DNA from: Hymenobacter edaphi
GTDB lineage: Bacteria; Bacteroidota; Bacteroidia; Cytophagales; Hymenobacteraceae
Reading direction: 5' to 3'
DNA length: 64,000 bases
NCBI RefSeq assembly: GCF_003258365.1
Contig: NZ_QHKM01000005.1
Location: 186,001 to 250,000, forward strand
Shown: positions 25,314 through 33,292 of the stretch, in pieces
How positions within the stretch are numbered: position 1 is the first letter of the stretch
Layout: each line of letters begins with the position of its first letter
The notes under the pieces: generated by a model
Seen by the model: only the letters and a program-made list of their open reading frames with translations
What the model was told of the DNA's origin: nothing
Databases searched by the model: none
Program-made: the position numbers and the translations under genes

Positions 25314-25774
25314 GGCCGGACGGTTCGGCGGGAGGTTTCGCCGGGTATTGCCGCGCTTAATTGCCGCTGAATAATATTTAATTTATATTTATATATATTA
25401 AAGCAGCCGCAGCCTGCGCAGCGGCTGTGCGACTGGTACCGAATGCGCGACGTGTGGCCGGACGGTGAACTTAGCCCCGGGCGTGCTGATAGTCGGCTGA
25501 AGATGGCCGCTTTTGGCAGGCATCGTGGAAATGAAAGTGAGTGGATAGACTCCCGCTGCGCCCGGCGAACGGGCAGTTTCAGGCGCTTTAGTTGATTAGC
25601 AGTCTGCCTTCGTTGGGGCCGGCAATTGCGCGGGACGCCGGCGCGGCAGCCGCGCGCGGGGCCTGGGAAGGCAGGAGCCGATTCGCCGGGGTGGGCGGGT
25701 GAGGCGTGGTTACGCAGGTATTTCTAGTGGCCAGTGCTACCTCCAGAGCTTGCTCACCTTTCACCCCTACTTGT
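25314..25774. other. Gene-free gap with a pure A/T tract
   Basis: No gene is supported. A run of 33 consecutive A/T bases lies at 25370-25402, followed by a small stem (AGCCGC/GCGGCT). A minus-strand frame at 25588-25830 is a shadow of no recognisable family. Confidence 0.6.
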
Positions 25775-26365
25775 ATGAATGCACTGGTAATCAACTCCAG
25801 CGGCCGCACCGAACAGTCGGTCAGCCGCAAACTGGTGGCCGAGCTGGTGGCCGAGCTGCTGGTGCTCTACCCCAAGCTGCACGTGAATTACCGCGACGTG
25901 GCCCGGGGCATTCCGCTGGTCGACGACCAGATGATCGAAGGCTTTTTCACGCCGGACGAGTACCGCACGCCCGAGCTGCGGCAGGCCCTGGCCGTTTCGG
26001 ATGAGCTGGTGGACGAACTGCGGGCGGCCGACGTGCTCATCATCGGGGCGCCGGTCTACAACCTCAGCATTCCGGCCTGCCTGAAGGCCTGGCTGGACCT
26101 GGTGGTGCGCATGGGCCTGACCTTTACGCATTCATCAGCCGGCTACGAAGGGCTGCTCACCACCCGGAAAGCGTACCTGGTCGTCACCTCCGGCTCGGTG
26201 GCCGTGGGCACGCCCTGGGACTTTGCCACGCCTTACCTGCGCACCATTCTGGGCTTTATGGGCATCGTCGACGTGGAAATCATCAGCGCCACCCAGCTCA
26301 TCGTGCTCAGCGAGGCGCCCATCAGCGAGGCCCGGGAGGCTATTCACCACCTGGCCACGGCGTAG
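25775..26365 (+). CDS. azoR: FMN-dependent NADH-azoreductase / NAD(P)H oxidoreductase
   Basis: A flavodoxin-fold reductase of 196 residues, probably a dimeric FMN enzyme reducing quinones or azo compounds with NADH. The phosphate-binding loop is [10 protein letters not shown] near the N-terminus, and [18 protein letters not shown] and [11 protein letters not shown] match the AzoR flavin-binding and active-site segments. The ATG at 25775 gives the standard MNALVINSS start; the longer frame upstream contains no conserved residues. Physiological substrate unknown. Confidence 0.9.
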   Translation: MNALVINSSGRTEQSVSRKLVAELVAELLVLYPKLHVNYRDVARGIPLVDDQMIEGFFTPDEYRTPELRQALAVSDELVDELRAADVLIIGAPVYNLSIPACLKAWLDLVVRMGLTFTHSSAGYEGLLTTRKAYLVVTSGSVAVGTPWDFATPYLRTILGFMGIVDVEIISATQLIVLSEAPISEAREAIHHLATA

Positions 26366-26491
26366 GCGCCGGCGGGCCCGGCTCCCTACGCCCGGGCCCG
26401 GCGGCCGTTGTTGCGGCGCGCTGCCCTTCGCTTTCGGCGGAAGCGGGGGGCAGCGCGCATTTTTGCCGGCGCGTGCTTCCGGGCAGATTGA

Positions 26492-26499
26492 TAACTTGC
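26492..26499 (+). promoter_or_regulatory. Possible -7 box for scoA operon
   Basis: TAACTTGC, a variant also seen before other genes here (TAnnTTGC), 25 nt before the scoA ATG. Confidence 0.35.
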
Positions 26500-26523
26500 C
26501 GGCCCAATTCCCCCCATCCTTCT

Positions 26524-27228
26524 ATGATCAACAAAGTAGTGGCCGACGCGCAGGCTGCGCTGCAGGGCCTCACCGACGGCATGACGCTGATGCTCGGCGG
26601 CTTCGGCCTGTGCGGCATTCCCGAAAACAGCATCCAGGAAATACTGCGCCTGGGCGTGACGAACCTGACCTGCATTTCCAACAACGCCGGCGTCGACGAC
26701 TTCGGCATCGGGCTGCTCTTGCAGCAGCGGCAGGTGAAGAAGATGATTTCCAGCTACGTGGGCGAAAACGCCGAATTCGAGCGGCAGCTGCTCTCGGGCG
26801 AGCTGGAAGTAGAGCTGATTCCGCAGGGCACCCTGGCCGAGCGCTGCCGCGCGGGCGGGGCGGGCATTCCGGCCTTTTTCACTCCGGCCGGCTACGGCAC
26901 CGAGGTGGGCGAAGGCAAGGAAAGCCGCGAGTTCAACGGCAAGATGTACCTGCTCGAAACCGCCCTGCACGCCGACTACGCCCTGGTAAAGGCCTGGAAG
27001 GGCGACACGGCCGGCAACCTCATCTACAAAGGCACGGCCCGCAACTTCAACCCGATGATGGCCACGGCCGGCAAAATCACGGTGGCCGAGGTGGAGGAGC
27101 TGGTGCCCGCCGGCGAGCTGGACCCCAACCAGATTCACACGCCGGGCATCTACGTGCAGCGCATTTTCCAGGGCAAAGACTACGAAAAGCGCATCGAGCA
27201 GCGCACGGTGCGCGCCGCGGCCAACTAA
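26524..27228 (+). CDS. scoA: 3-oxoacid CoA-transferase subunit A
   Basis: The alpha subunit (234 residues) of a class I CoA-transferase such as succinyl-CoA:3-ketoacid CoA-transferase. The glycine-rich [13 protein letters not shown] loop near residue 24, [14 protein letters not shown], and [16 protein letters not shown] are family-typical. Together with subunit B it moves CoA between an acyl-CoA and a 3-keto acid during ketone-body or amino-acid catabolism. A serine hydrolase gene is inserted between the two subunit genes, with only 30- and 20-bp gaps, so all three are probably one operon. Confidence 0.95.
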   Translation: MINKVVADAQAALQGLTDGMTLMLGGFGLCGIPENSIQEILRLGVTNLTCISNNAGVDDFGIGLLLQQRQVKKMISSYVGENAEFERQLLSGELEVELIPQGTLAERCRAGGAGIPAFFTPAGYGTEVGEGKESREFNGKMYLLETALHADYALVKAWKGDTAGNLIYKGTARNFNPMMATAGKITVAEVEELVPAGELDPNQIHTPGIYVQRIFQGKDYEKRIEQRTVRAAAN

Positions 27229-27258
27229 GCCCCGCCGCTCCCGCCCTACCTGCCCCCG

Positions 27259-28575
27259 ATGAAACAGGCTGCTTACCTCCTGCTGCTCGCCCTGAGCCTG
27301 GGCCCCGCGGCGGGCTGCCACACGGCAGCCCCGGCCACGGCGGCACGCCCGGCCGCCCGCACCCTGGTGGCGCGGCCCCGCCCGCTGCCCGGCCTCGACC
27401 AACTGCTGCAGGAGTACGTGAGCACCGAGCGCGTGCCCGGCGCCATTGCCCTGGTCGCGCAGGACGGCCGGATCATCTACCGCAAGGCCTTCGGCTACGA
27501 CGATGTGGCGGCCAAGACGCCGCTGCGGCCCGACGCCATTTTCCGCATTGCCTCGCAGACCAAGGCCGTGGCCAGCGCGGGCCTGATGTTGCTCTACGAC
27601 GAGGGCAAGTTTCAGCTCGACGATGCGGTCAGCAAGTACCTGCCGGCCTTTGCCCACCCGCAGGTGCTGGCCTCGTTCAACCCCCAGGACAGCAGCTACA
27701 CCGCCGGGCCGGCCAAGTCGGAAATAACCATTCGGCAGCTGCTCACCCACACCTCGGGGCTGGGCTACCCGGTTATCGGCAGCAAGGAGGCCCGCGCCAT
27801 CTACGCCAAAGCCGGTATTCCGAGCGGCATCGGCACGCCCGGTGGGCTGCTGACCACCTCGATGGATAAGCTGGCCCGGCTGCCGCTGCTGCACCAGCCC
27901 GGGGAGCGGTTTACCTACGGGCTGAGCGTGGACATGGTGGGCCGGCTGATCGAAGTGCTCAGCGGGCAGCCGCTGGACCAGTTTCTGCGCCGCCGCCTGT
28001 TCGAGCCGCTGGGCCTGCGCGACACCTACTTCTACTTGCCCGCCGACCGGCAAAACCGGCTGGCCGTGCTCTACACCGAAGACCCGCAGAGCAAGAAGCT
28101 GGTGCCGGTACCGCCCGCAGGCGGCGTGATGGGCCCGATGACGCCGGACTACCCCAAGCAGGCCGGCACCTACTTTTCGGGCGGGGCGGGCCTCTCGTCC
28201 ACCATCGACGACTACGCCGTGTTTTTGCAGATGCTGCTCAACGAGGGCGAATACGGCGGCCGGCGCCTGCTGCAGCCCGCCACCGTGCGCCTGATGACCA
28301 CCAACCAGATGGGCGCGCTGGAGCAGGGCGGCAACAAGTTCGGCCTGGGCTTCAGCATCATGACGGCCGCCAACGCCGACAAATCCGGGCTGTCGGCCGG
28401 CAGCTACGAGTGGGGCGGCATCTTCGGCACCACCTACTGGGTCGACCCCGAGCTGAAGGTGGTGGCCCTGCTCTACACCCAGAAATACCCCAACACCACC
28501 GCCCGCGACCTGCCCGCCAAGTTCAAGCAGCAGGTGCGCGCGGCCCTAACTTCCCCGGCCCCCGTGGCCAAATAA
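27259..28575 (+). CDS. Beta-lactamase-family serine hydrolase, lipoprotein
   Basis: A class C beta-lactamase/esterase-fold protein of 438 residues. Its N-terminus is a lipoprotein signal with lipobox PAAGC (Cys20). SxxK is SQTK (Ser99, Lys102); YGL near residue 217 replaces YxN, and the late WGGIFGTT provides the HxG-like strand. Such proteins are usually esterases, D-aminopeptidases or transacylases rather than antibiotic-resistance enzymes. Its place between scoA and scoB is unusual; a shared lipid or ester substrate is possible but unproven. Confidence 0.92.
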   Translation: MKQAAYLLLLALSLGPAAGCHTAAPATAARPAARTLVARPRPLPGLDQLLQEYVSTERVPGAIALVAQDGRIIYRKAFGYDDVAAKTPLRPDAIFRIASQTKAVASAGLMLLYDEGKFQLDDAVSKYLPAFAHPQVLASFNPQDSSYTAGPAKSEITIRQLLTHTSGLGYPVIGSKEARAIYAKAGIPSGIGTPGGLLTTSMDKLARLPLLHQPGERFTYGLSVDMVGRLIEVLSGQPLDQFLRRRLFEPLGLRDTYFYLPADRQNRLAVLYTEDPQSKKLVPVPPAGGVMGPMTPDYPKQAGTYFSGGAGLSSTIDDYAVFLQMLLNEGEYGGRRLLQPATVRLMTTNQMGALEQGGNKFGLGFSIMTAANADKSGLSAGSYEWGGIFGTTYWVDPELKVVALLYTQKYPNTTARDLPAKFKQQVRAALTSPAPVAK

Positions 28576-28595
28576 CCCGCTACGCTCCCACCCTC

Positions 28596-29252
28596 ATGCT
28601 TGACAAACACGGCATTGCCCGGCGCATCGCGCAAGAAGTAAAAGACGGCTACTACGTCAACCTCGGCATCGGCATTCCCACGCTGGTGGCCAACTACATC
28701 CCGCCGGGCATCAACGTGGTGCTGCAGTCCGAAAACGGGCTGCTGGGCATGGGCCCCTTCCCCACCGAGGCCGAAGTGGACCCCGACCTGATCAACGCCG
28801 GCAAGCAGACGGTGACCACGCTGCCCGGCTCCAGCATCTTCTCCTCGGCCGAGTCGTTCGGCATGATTCGCGGGGAGCACGTGGATTTGACCATCCTCGG
28901 CGCCATGGAAGTATCGGAGCGCGGCGACATTGCCAACTGGAAGATTCCGGGCAAGATGGTGAAGGGCATGGGCGGCGCCATGGATTTGGTGGCCTCGGCC
29001 AAAAATATCATCGTGGCCATGCAGCACGTGGCCAAGGACGGCTCCTCGAAGCTGCTCCCCGACTGCACCCTGCCCATCACCGGGCTGCGCTGCGTAAAGA
29101 AAATCGTGACCGAGCTGGCCGTGCTCGACGTGACGCCCGACGGCTTCGTGCTGCGCGAGCGGGCCCCGGGCGTATCGGTGGAGCAGATTCAGCAGGCCAC
29201 GGCGGGCCGGCTGGTGGTACCGGCCGCCGGCGTGCCCGAAATGAGCGTGTAA
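28596..29252 (+). CDS. scoB: 3-oxoacid CoA-transferase subunit B
   Basis: The beta subunit (218 residues) carries the catalytic glutamate of the family in SENGL (Glu46), which forms the glutamyl-CoA intermediate. [13 protein letters not shown] and [19 protein letters not shown] are other conserved blocks. It is the partner of the protein at 26524-27228. ATG at 28596. The terminator at 29288 closes the three-gene unit. Confidence 0.95.
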   Translation: MLDKHGIARRIAQEVKDGYYVNLGIGIPTLVANYIPPGINVVLQSENGLLGMGPFPTEAEVDPDLINAGKQTVTTLPGSSIFSSAESFGMIRGEHVDLTILGAMEVSERGDIANWKIPGKMVKGMGGAMDLVASAKNIIVAMQHVAKDGSSKLLPDCTLPITGLRCVKKIVTELAVLDVTPDGFVLRERAPGVSVEQIQQATAGRLVVPAAGVPEMSV

Positions 29253-29287
29253 CGAGCTGGTACTCCGGCGGCCCGATCCGGGCGCAG

Positions 29288-29321
29288 GGCTCCGCGCGGC
29301 TTCGGCCGCGCGGAGCTTTTT
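29288..29321 (+). terminator. Rho-independent terminator of the scoA-scoB unit
   Basis: Perfect 12-bp arms GCTCCGCGCGGC and GCCGCGCGGAGC around a TTCG tetraloop, followed by six T residues. Confidence 0.93.
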
Positions 29322-29341
29322 TGTACCGCCGCGCCGCTGCG

Positions 29342-29349
29342 TATCTTGC
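29342..29349 (+). promoter_or_regulatory. Possible -7 box
   Basis: TATCTTGC, 27 nt before the ATG at 29376, in a gap that follows a strong terminator. Confidence 0.35.
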
Positions 29350-29375
29350 TGAGCCCTAACTGCCCCTAGTCGCCT

Positions 29376-30494
29376 ATGCGTCACATCTACCCGCTTGCCC
29401 TCCTACTGCTCGGCGCCGCGCCCCTGGCCCAGGCCCAGGTGGCCCAGCCCATCATCGACCGCACCGACCTGCCCGTCATCGGCGACACGCTGCGCATCAG
29501 CCAGGCCTCGCCGGTGCTGCCCGCTTCGGCGCCCCCCCTCACGCGCCGCGGCGTCGGCCAGACCTGGAACTACGCCGCCCTCACGCCCACGGCCCAGCGG
29601 GTGGAGCGCTACGCCAATATCAACACCACGGCGACGACCCTGCAGTTTGCTTTTGGCCCCCTAGGCGGGGTGAACCGCGCCACGCTGGTGTCGCCGCAGA
29701 CCCTGCCGGCCCTCGGCGCCGGCCTGCCCATCAGCGACCCGGTGGAGTTCTACAACCTCTCGAACGCCGATTTTCGCTCGGTGGGCTTCGGGGCCACGGT
29801 CAGTGGCTTCGGCCTGCCCGTCACGTACCGGAGCCAGGCGCTGCAGGACGTTATTTATCGTTTTCCGCTGAGCTACAACTCCCCGGCCGACTCCAGCAAC
29901 TCGTTTTTTGAGACGCCCTCGGCCATTGCCAGCACCGGCTACCTCTCGCAGCGCCGCAAGCGCGTGAACCGCCCCGACGCCTGGGGCACGCTCACCACGC
30001 CCTTCGGCACGTTCCAGACGGTGCGGGTGGTGACGCGTATCGAGGACCACGACAGCCTGGCCGTGGGCGGTATGCCCGGCCAGGGCCTGACCCTGCCGGT
30101 GCGCCGGGAGTACAAGTGGCTGGCCAAGACCATTCACGTGCCGGTGCTGACCATCACCACCAACGTGGTGAATGGCCAGGAAGTCATTACCAGCGTGGAG
30201 TACCGCGACATCTACCGCCGCATTCAGCTGCCGACCGCTGCCGCCGCGGGCAAGACCGCGGCCCCGCTCACGGCCTGGCCCACCGCCGCCGCGGCCGGCA
30301 CCGCCGTGCAGCTGCAGCTGCCGGCGGCGGCCGAAGTAGAGGTAACCGACCTCGCGGGCCGGCTGCTGGGCCGCTTTCAGCAGCCCCGGGGCACTTCGGC
30401 GCTGCCGCTGAATGCCGCCTGGCAGGGCACCCTGCTGCTGCGCGTGCGGCAGGCCGACGGCGCCACAGCCGTGGGCCGGGTGGTACGGTACTAG
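29376..30494 (+). CDS. Secreted protein with probable T9SS-type C-terminal domain
   Basis: A 372-residue protein with a signal peptide (LALLLLGAAPLAQAQ) and an uncharacterised beta-rich body with VGQTWNYAAL near residue 60, similar to other secreted Bacteroidota proteins that describe the measured output of T9SS cargo. The C-terminal 80 residues contain EVEVTDLAGRLLGRFQ and the ending GRVVRY, which resemble a shortened type A sorting domain. An alanine-rich linker (AAAAGKTAAPL) precedes it. No catalytic motif is seen and the sorting assignment is moderate. Confidence 0.78.
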   Translation: MRHIYPLALLLLGAAPLAQAQVAQPIIDRTDLPVIGDTLRISQASPVLPASAPPLTRRGVGQTWNYAALTPTAQRVERYANINTTATTLQFAFGPLGGVNRATLVSPQTLPALGAGLPISDPVEFYNLSNADFRSVGFGATVSGFGLPVTYRSQALQDVIYRFPLSYNSPADSSNSFFETPSAIASTGYLSQRRKRVNRPDAWGTLTTPFGTFQTVRVVTRIEDHDSLAVGGMPGQGLTLPVRREYKWLAKTIHVPVLTITTNVVNGQEVITSVEYRDIYRRIQLPTAAAAGKTAAPLTAWPTAAAAGTAVQLQLPAAAEVEVTDLAGRLLGRFQQPRGTSALPLNAAWQGTLLLRVRQADGATAVGRVVRY

Positions 30495-30546
30495 CCTGCT
30501 GCCGCCCACCGGCGGCACCCGGCAAAACGGCGGTATCGGCGAAACA

Positions 30547-30578
30547 AAGCGGCCCGGCGGAACACCGCCGGGCCGCTT
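30547..30578 (+). terminator. Hairpin, possible terminator
   Basis: Perfect 14-bp arms AAGCGGCCCGGCGG and CCGCCGGGCCGCTT with a 4-nt loop, 53 nt after the stop. The T-run is very weak. Confidence 0.6.
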
Positions 30579-30611
30579 GACGTTGCTAGCAACTGCACGC
30601 GCCGCAGCCTG

Positions 30612-30619
30612 TACCTTTG
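30612..30619 (+). promoter_or_regulatory. Probable -7 box of the GNAT-nitrilase gene
   Basis: TACCTTTG, an exact consensus match, 27 nt before the ATG at 30646. Confidence 0.5.
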
Positions 30620-30645
30620 CCGGGCGCGTTTCACCTTCCGCAATC

Positions 30646-32391
30646 ATGGCAACGACTCCTTCCGCCAAATCCAACGGCCAGGCCAAAAAGGCCGCCGATA
30701 AATCCGATAAGAAAACCGGGGCCACCATCGTGGCCACCGTGGCCGGCGAGGAGCCCACCCCGGCCACCTCAGCCACCGCCGCCGCCCACAAGCTGGTGCT
30801 GCGCGCCCTGCGCCGCTCCGACTACAAGGCCGTGCGCGTCATCATGGACCAGGTGTACTCCAACATGGAGGGCGCCTGGGAGCAGGACGAGTACAACGCC
30901 CTGCTCAAGAAATTCCCCGAGGGCCAGATCTGCATCGAGGACAACGGCCGGGTGGTGGCCGCGGCCCTGGCCATTACCGTGCAGTACTCCGACTTCGGCG
31001 ACCGGCACACCTACGCCAAGATTACCGGCAACGGCAAGTTCAACACCCACAACCCCGACGGCGACACCCTCTACGGCGTGGACGTGTTCGTGGACCCGGA
31101 GTACCGCAACCTGCGCCTGGGCCGCCGCCTCTACGACGCGCGCAAGGAGCTGTGCGAGAGCCTGAACCTGCGCGCCATGGTGGCCGGCGGCCGCATCCCC
31201 GGCTACGCCCAGTACGCCAGCGAGATGACGCCGCAGAAGTACGTGGAGATGGTGCGCAACAAGGAGCTGACCGACCCCATCCTCACCTTTCAGCTGGCCA
31301 ACGACTTTTACGTGCGCAAGCTGATCCGGGGCTACCTGCCCTACGACGGCGACTCCAAGGCCTACGCCACCCTGCTGGAGTGGATCAACGTGTACTACGA
31401 CGAAGACTCGGAGCGCCTGATCGGCAACCAGAAGTCCAACGTGCGCATCGGCATCGTGCAGTGGCAGATGCGCGGCACCAAGAGCCTGGAGGACCTGTTT
31501 CAGCAGATCGAGTTCTTCGTCGACACCGTGTCGGGCTACAAGGCCGACTGCGTGATGTTCCCGGAGTTCTTCAACGCCCCGCTGATGGCCCTGACCAACG
31601 AGGATTCGCCCTCGGTGGCCATCCGGGCCATGGCCGCCTTTACCGAGCCGCTGAAGGCCAAGTTCATGGAGCTGGCCGTGAGCTACAACATCAACATCGT
31701 GGCCGGCTCCATGCCGCTCTACACCGACGGCAAGCTGCACAACGTGGCCTACCTCTGCCGCCGCGACGGCACCGTGGACGAGCAGTACAAGCTGCACGTA
31801 ACGCCCGACGAGGCCAGCTACTGGGGCATGCGCGGCGGCAACAAGCTGGCCTGCTTCGACACGGACTTCGGCAAAATTGGCATCCTGATCTGCTACGACG
31901 TGGAGTTCCCGGAACTCTCGCGCATGCTGTCGGATGAGGGCATGAAGATTCTGTTCGTGCCGTTCTGGACCGACACCAAGAACGCCTACCAGCGCGTGCG
32001 CCTCTGCGCCCAGGCCCGCGCCATCGAAAACGAGTGCTACGTGGCCATTACCGGCTCGGTGGGCAACCTGCCGCGCGTCGAGAACATGGACATTCAGTAC
32101 TCGCAGTCGGCCGTGTTCAGCCCCTCGGACTTCGCCTTCCCCCACGACGCCATCGTGGCCGAGGCCACGCCCAACACCGAGATGACGCTCATTGCCGACC
32201 TCGACCTGGACTTGCTCAAGGACCTGAACACCTCCGGGGCGGTGCGCAACCTGCGCGACCGACGCAAGGACCTCTACTCGGTGAGCTGGGTGAAGAAAAC
32301 CGAGCGCGACGACGAGCTGCTGCACCAGGGCGAAGACCGCACCGGCGGGCGCATCGGCCGCAAAAACAAGCTGCAGCACACGGCCGGCTAA
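30646..32391 (+). CDS. GNAT acetyltransferase fused to carbon-nitrogen hydrolase
   Basis: A 581-residue two-domain protein. A lysine-rich N-terminal tail is followed by a GNAT acetyltransferase domain at about 50-230, with LYGVDVFVDPEYRNLRLGRR forming the acetyl-CoA-binding strand-loop. A nitrilase-superfamily amidohydrolase follows at about 265-545, with the complete triad Glu307 (FPEFF), Lys382 (YKLHVT) and Cys416 (ICYDVEFPE). The GNAT-nitrilase fusion is a known architecture and may couple acetylation with amide hydrolysis on one substrate, which is not known. The ATG at 30646 lies 27 nt after a -7 box. Confidence 0.92.
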   Translation: MATTPSAKSNGQAKKAADKSDKKTGATIVATVAGEEPTPATSATAAAHKLVLRALRRSDYKAVRVIMDQVYSNMEGAWEQDEYNALLKKFPEGQICIEDNGRVVAAALAITVQYSDFGDRHTYAKITGNGKFNTHNPDGDTLYGVDVFVDPEYRNLRLGRRLYDARKELCESLNLRAMVAGGRIPGYAQYASEMTPQKYVEMVRNKELTDPILTFQLANDFYVRKLIRGYLPYDGDSKAYATLLEWINVYYDEDSERLIGNQKSNVRIGIVQWQMRGTKSLEDLFQQIEFFVDTVSGYKADCVMFPEFFNAPLMALTNEDSPSVAIRAMAAFTEPLKAKFMELAVSYNINIVAGSMPLYTDGKLHNVAYLCRRDGTVDEQYKLHVTPDEASYWGMRGGNKLACFDTDFGKIGILICYDVEFPELSRMLSDEGMKILFVPFWTDTKNAYQRVRLCAQARAIENECYVAITGSVGNLPRVENMDIQYSQSAVFSPSDFAFPHDAIVAEATPNTEMTLIADLDLDLLKDLNTSGAVRNLRDRRKDLYSVSWVKKTERDDELLHQGEDRTGGRIGRKNKLQHTAG

Positions 32392-32409
32392 TTCGCGGCT
32401 GGTGACTTA

Positions 32410-32463
32410 CCAACGGCGCGGGAGCGGGTCGCAGGACCGGGCTTCCGCGCCGTTGGTTATTTT
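32410..32463 (+). terminator. Terminator after GNAT-nitrilase gene
   Basis: Arms CCAACGGCGCGG and CCGCGCCGTTGG with a 23-nt loop, followed by TTATTTT. Confidence 0.7.
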
Positions 32464-32472
32464 CGCTGCCCG

Positions 32473-33144
32473 ATGCTTATCCGTTTGTTTATTCCGCTGC
32501 TGGGATTGATGCTCTGCGGCGGCCGCGTCAGCGCCCAGCATGCGCTCAAGCCTGGCCGCAACAAGTACGAGCGCGGCACGCTGCGCGACAAGCGGCCCGT
32601 GGGCCGCTGGGACTATTTCGACGAGCACGGACAGCCCGAGCTGACCTTCGACTACGATTCCAGCCGCATCGTCTTCGCGCGGCCCGACACGGCCCGCTAC
32701 TGGCTGCAAACGACCAGCGGCTGGCAGCTGCTGCGGCCGGCCCGGGCGCCGCGCCTGCTCGGCAGCTTTGCCCACGACATGGCGCAGCTGGCCCGCGGCC
32801 TGCGCTACCCGCCCCAGTCCTTGCTGGGCGGGCGCGAGGGGCGCGTCGTCATTTCGTTCGTGGTTGGCCCCGACGGGCAGACCCGGAACTTCCTCATCGA
32901 GCAGAGCCTGGCGCCCGACTGCGACCAGGAAGTGTGGCGGGCGCTGAGCCAGCACTTTTATGCGTGGATACCGGCCGTGCACCTGGGCCAGCCGGTGGCG
33001 GCAAAGTATTACTTGCTGGCCACGTTTCGCATCGGCGATTCGCCCGCGCCGGTGAAGCCCCTGCCCCAGCCGCAGGCCCCCGGCTACGGCCACTGCCTGG
33101 GCGAGGTGGTCGTGACGGGAAACGTGCACCTACAGGCGCGCTAG
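32473..33144 (+). CDS. Secreted protein with TonB-C-terminal-like domain
   Basis: A signal peptide (ending GGRVSAQ) precedes a MORN/antitoxin-YwqK-like strip (GTLRDKRPVGRWDYFDEHG) and a TonB C-terminal-like domain at about 115-185 (YPPQSLLGGREGRVVISFVV and then PDGQTRNFLIEQS). The protein is 223 residues and has no inner-membrane anchor, so it cannot be a classical energy transducer. Bacteroidota encode many such soluble TonB-C proteins of unclear function. Its downstream terminator is at 33179-33217. Confidence 0.82.
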   Translation: MLIRLFIPLLGLMLCGGRVSAQHALKPGRNKYERGTLRDKRPVGRWDYFDEHGQPELTFDYDSSRIVFARPDTARYWLQTTSGWQLLRPARAPRLLGSFAHDMAQLARGLRYPPQSLLGGREGRVVISFVVGPDGQTRNFLIEQSLAPDCDQEVWRALSQHFYAWIPAVHLGQPVAAKYYLLATFRIGDSPAPVKPLPQPQAPGYGHCLGEVVVTGNVHLQAR

Positions 33145-33178
33145 GGCCGGTCAGGGTACTTACCCAAGAGTAATTTCA

Positions 33179-33217
33179 ACAACGCGGCGGTAGAAATGAC
33201 CGCCGCGTTGTATTTTT
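33179..33217 (+). terminator. Rho-independent terminator
   Basis: Perfect 13-bp arms ACAACGCGGCGGT and ACCGCCGCGTTGT with a 7-nt loop and five T residues. Confidence 0.9.
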
Positions 33218-33292
33218 AGAAATCGATGCCGCGGCGCGCGCCGCCCGGCCGCCCGCTTGCCCTTCCCCTACTTTTTGCGAACTGTTCTGCCC

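Noticed and set aside
27259-28575. Antibiotic-resistance beta-lactamase
   Set aside because: The lipoprotein signal, YGL in place of YxN and general class C-like esterase features argue for a housekeeping serine hydrolase; resistance cannot be inferred.
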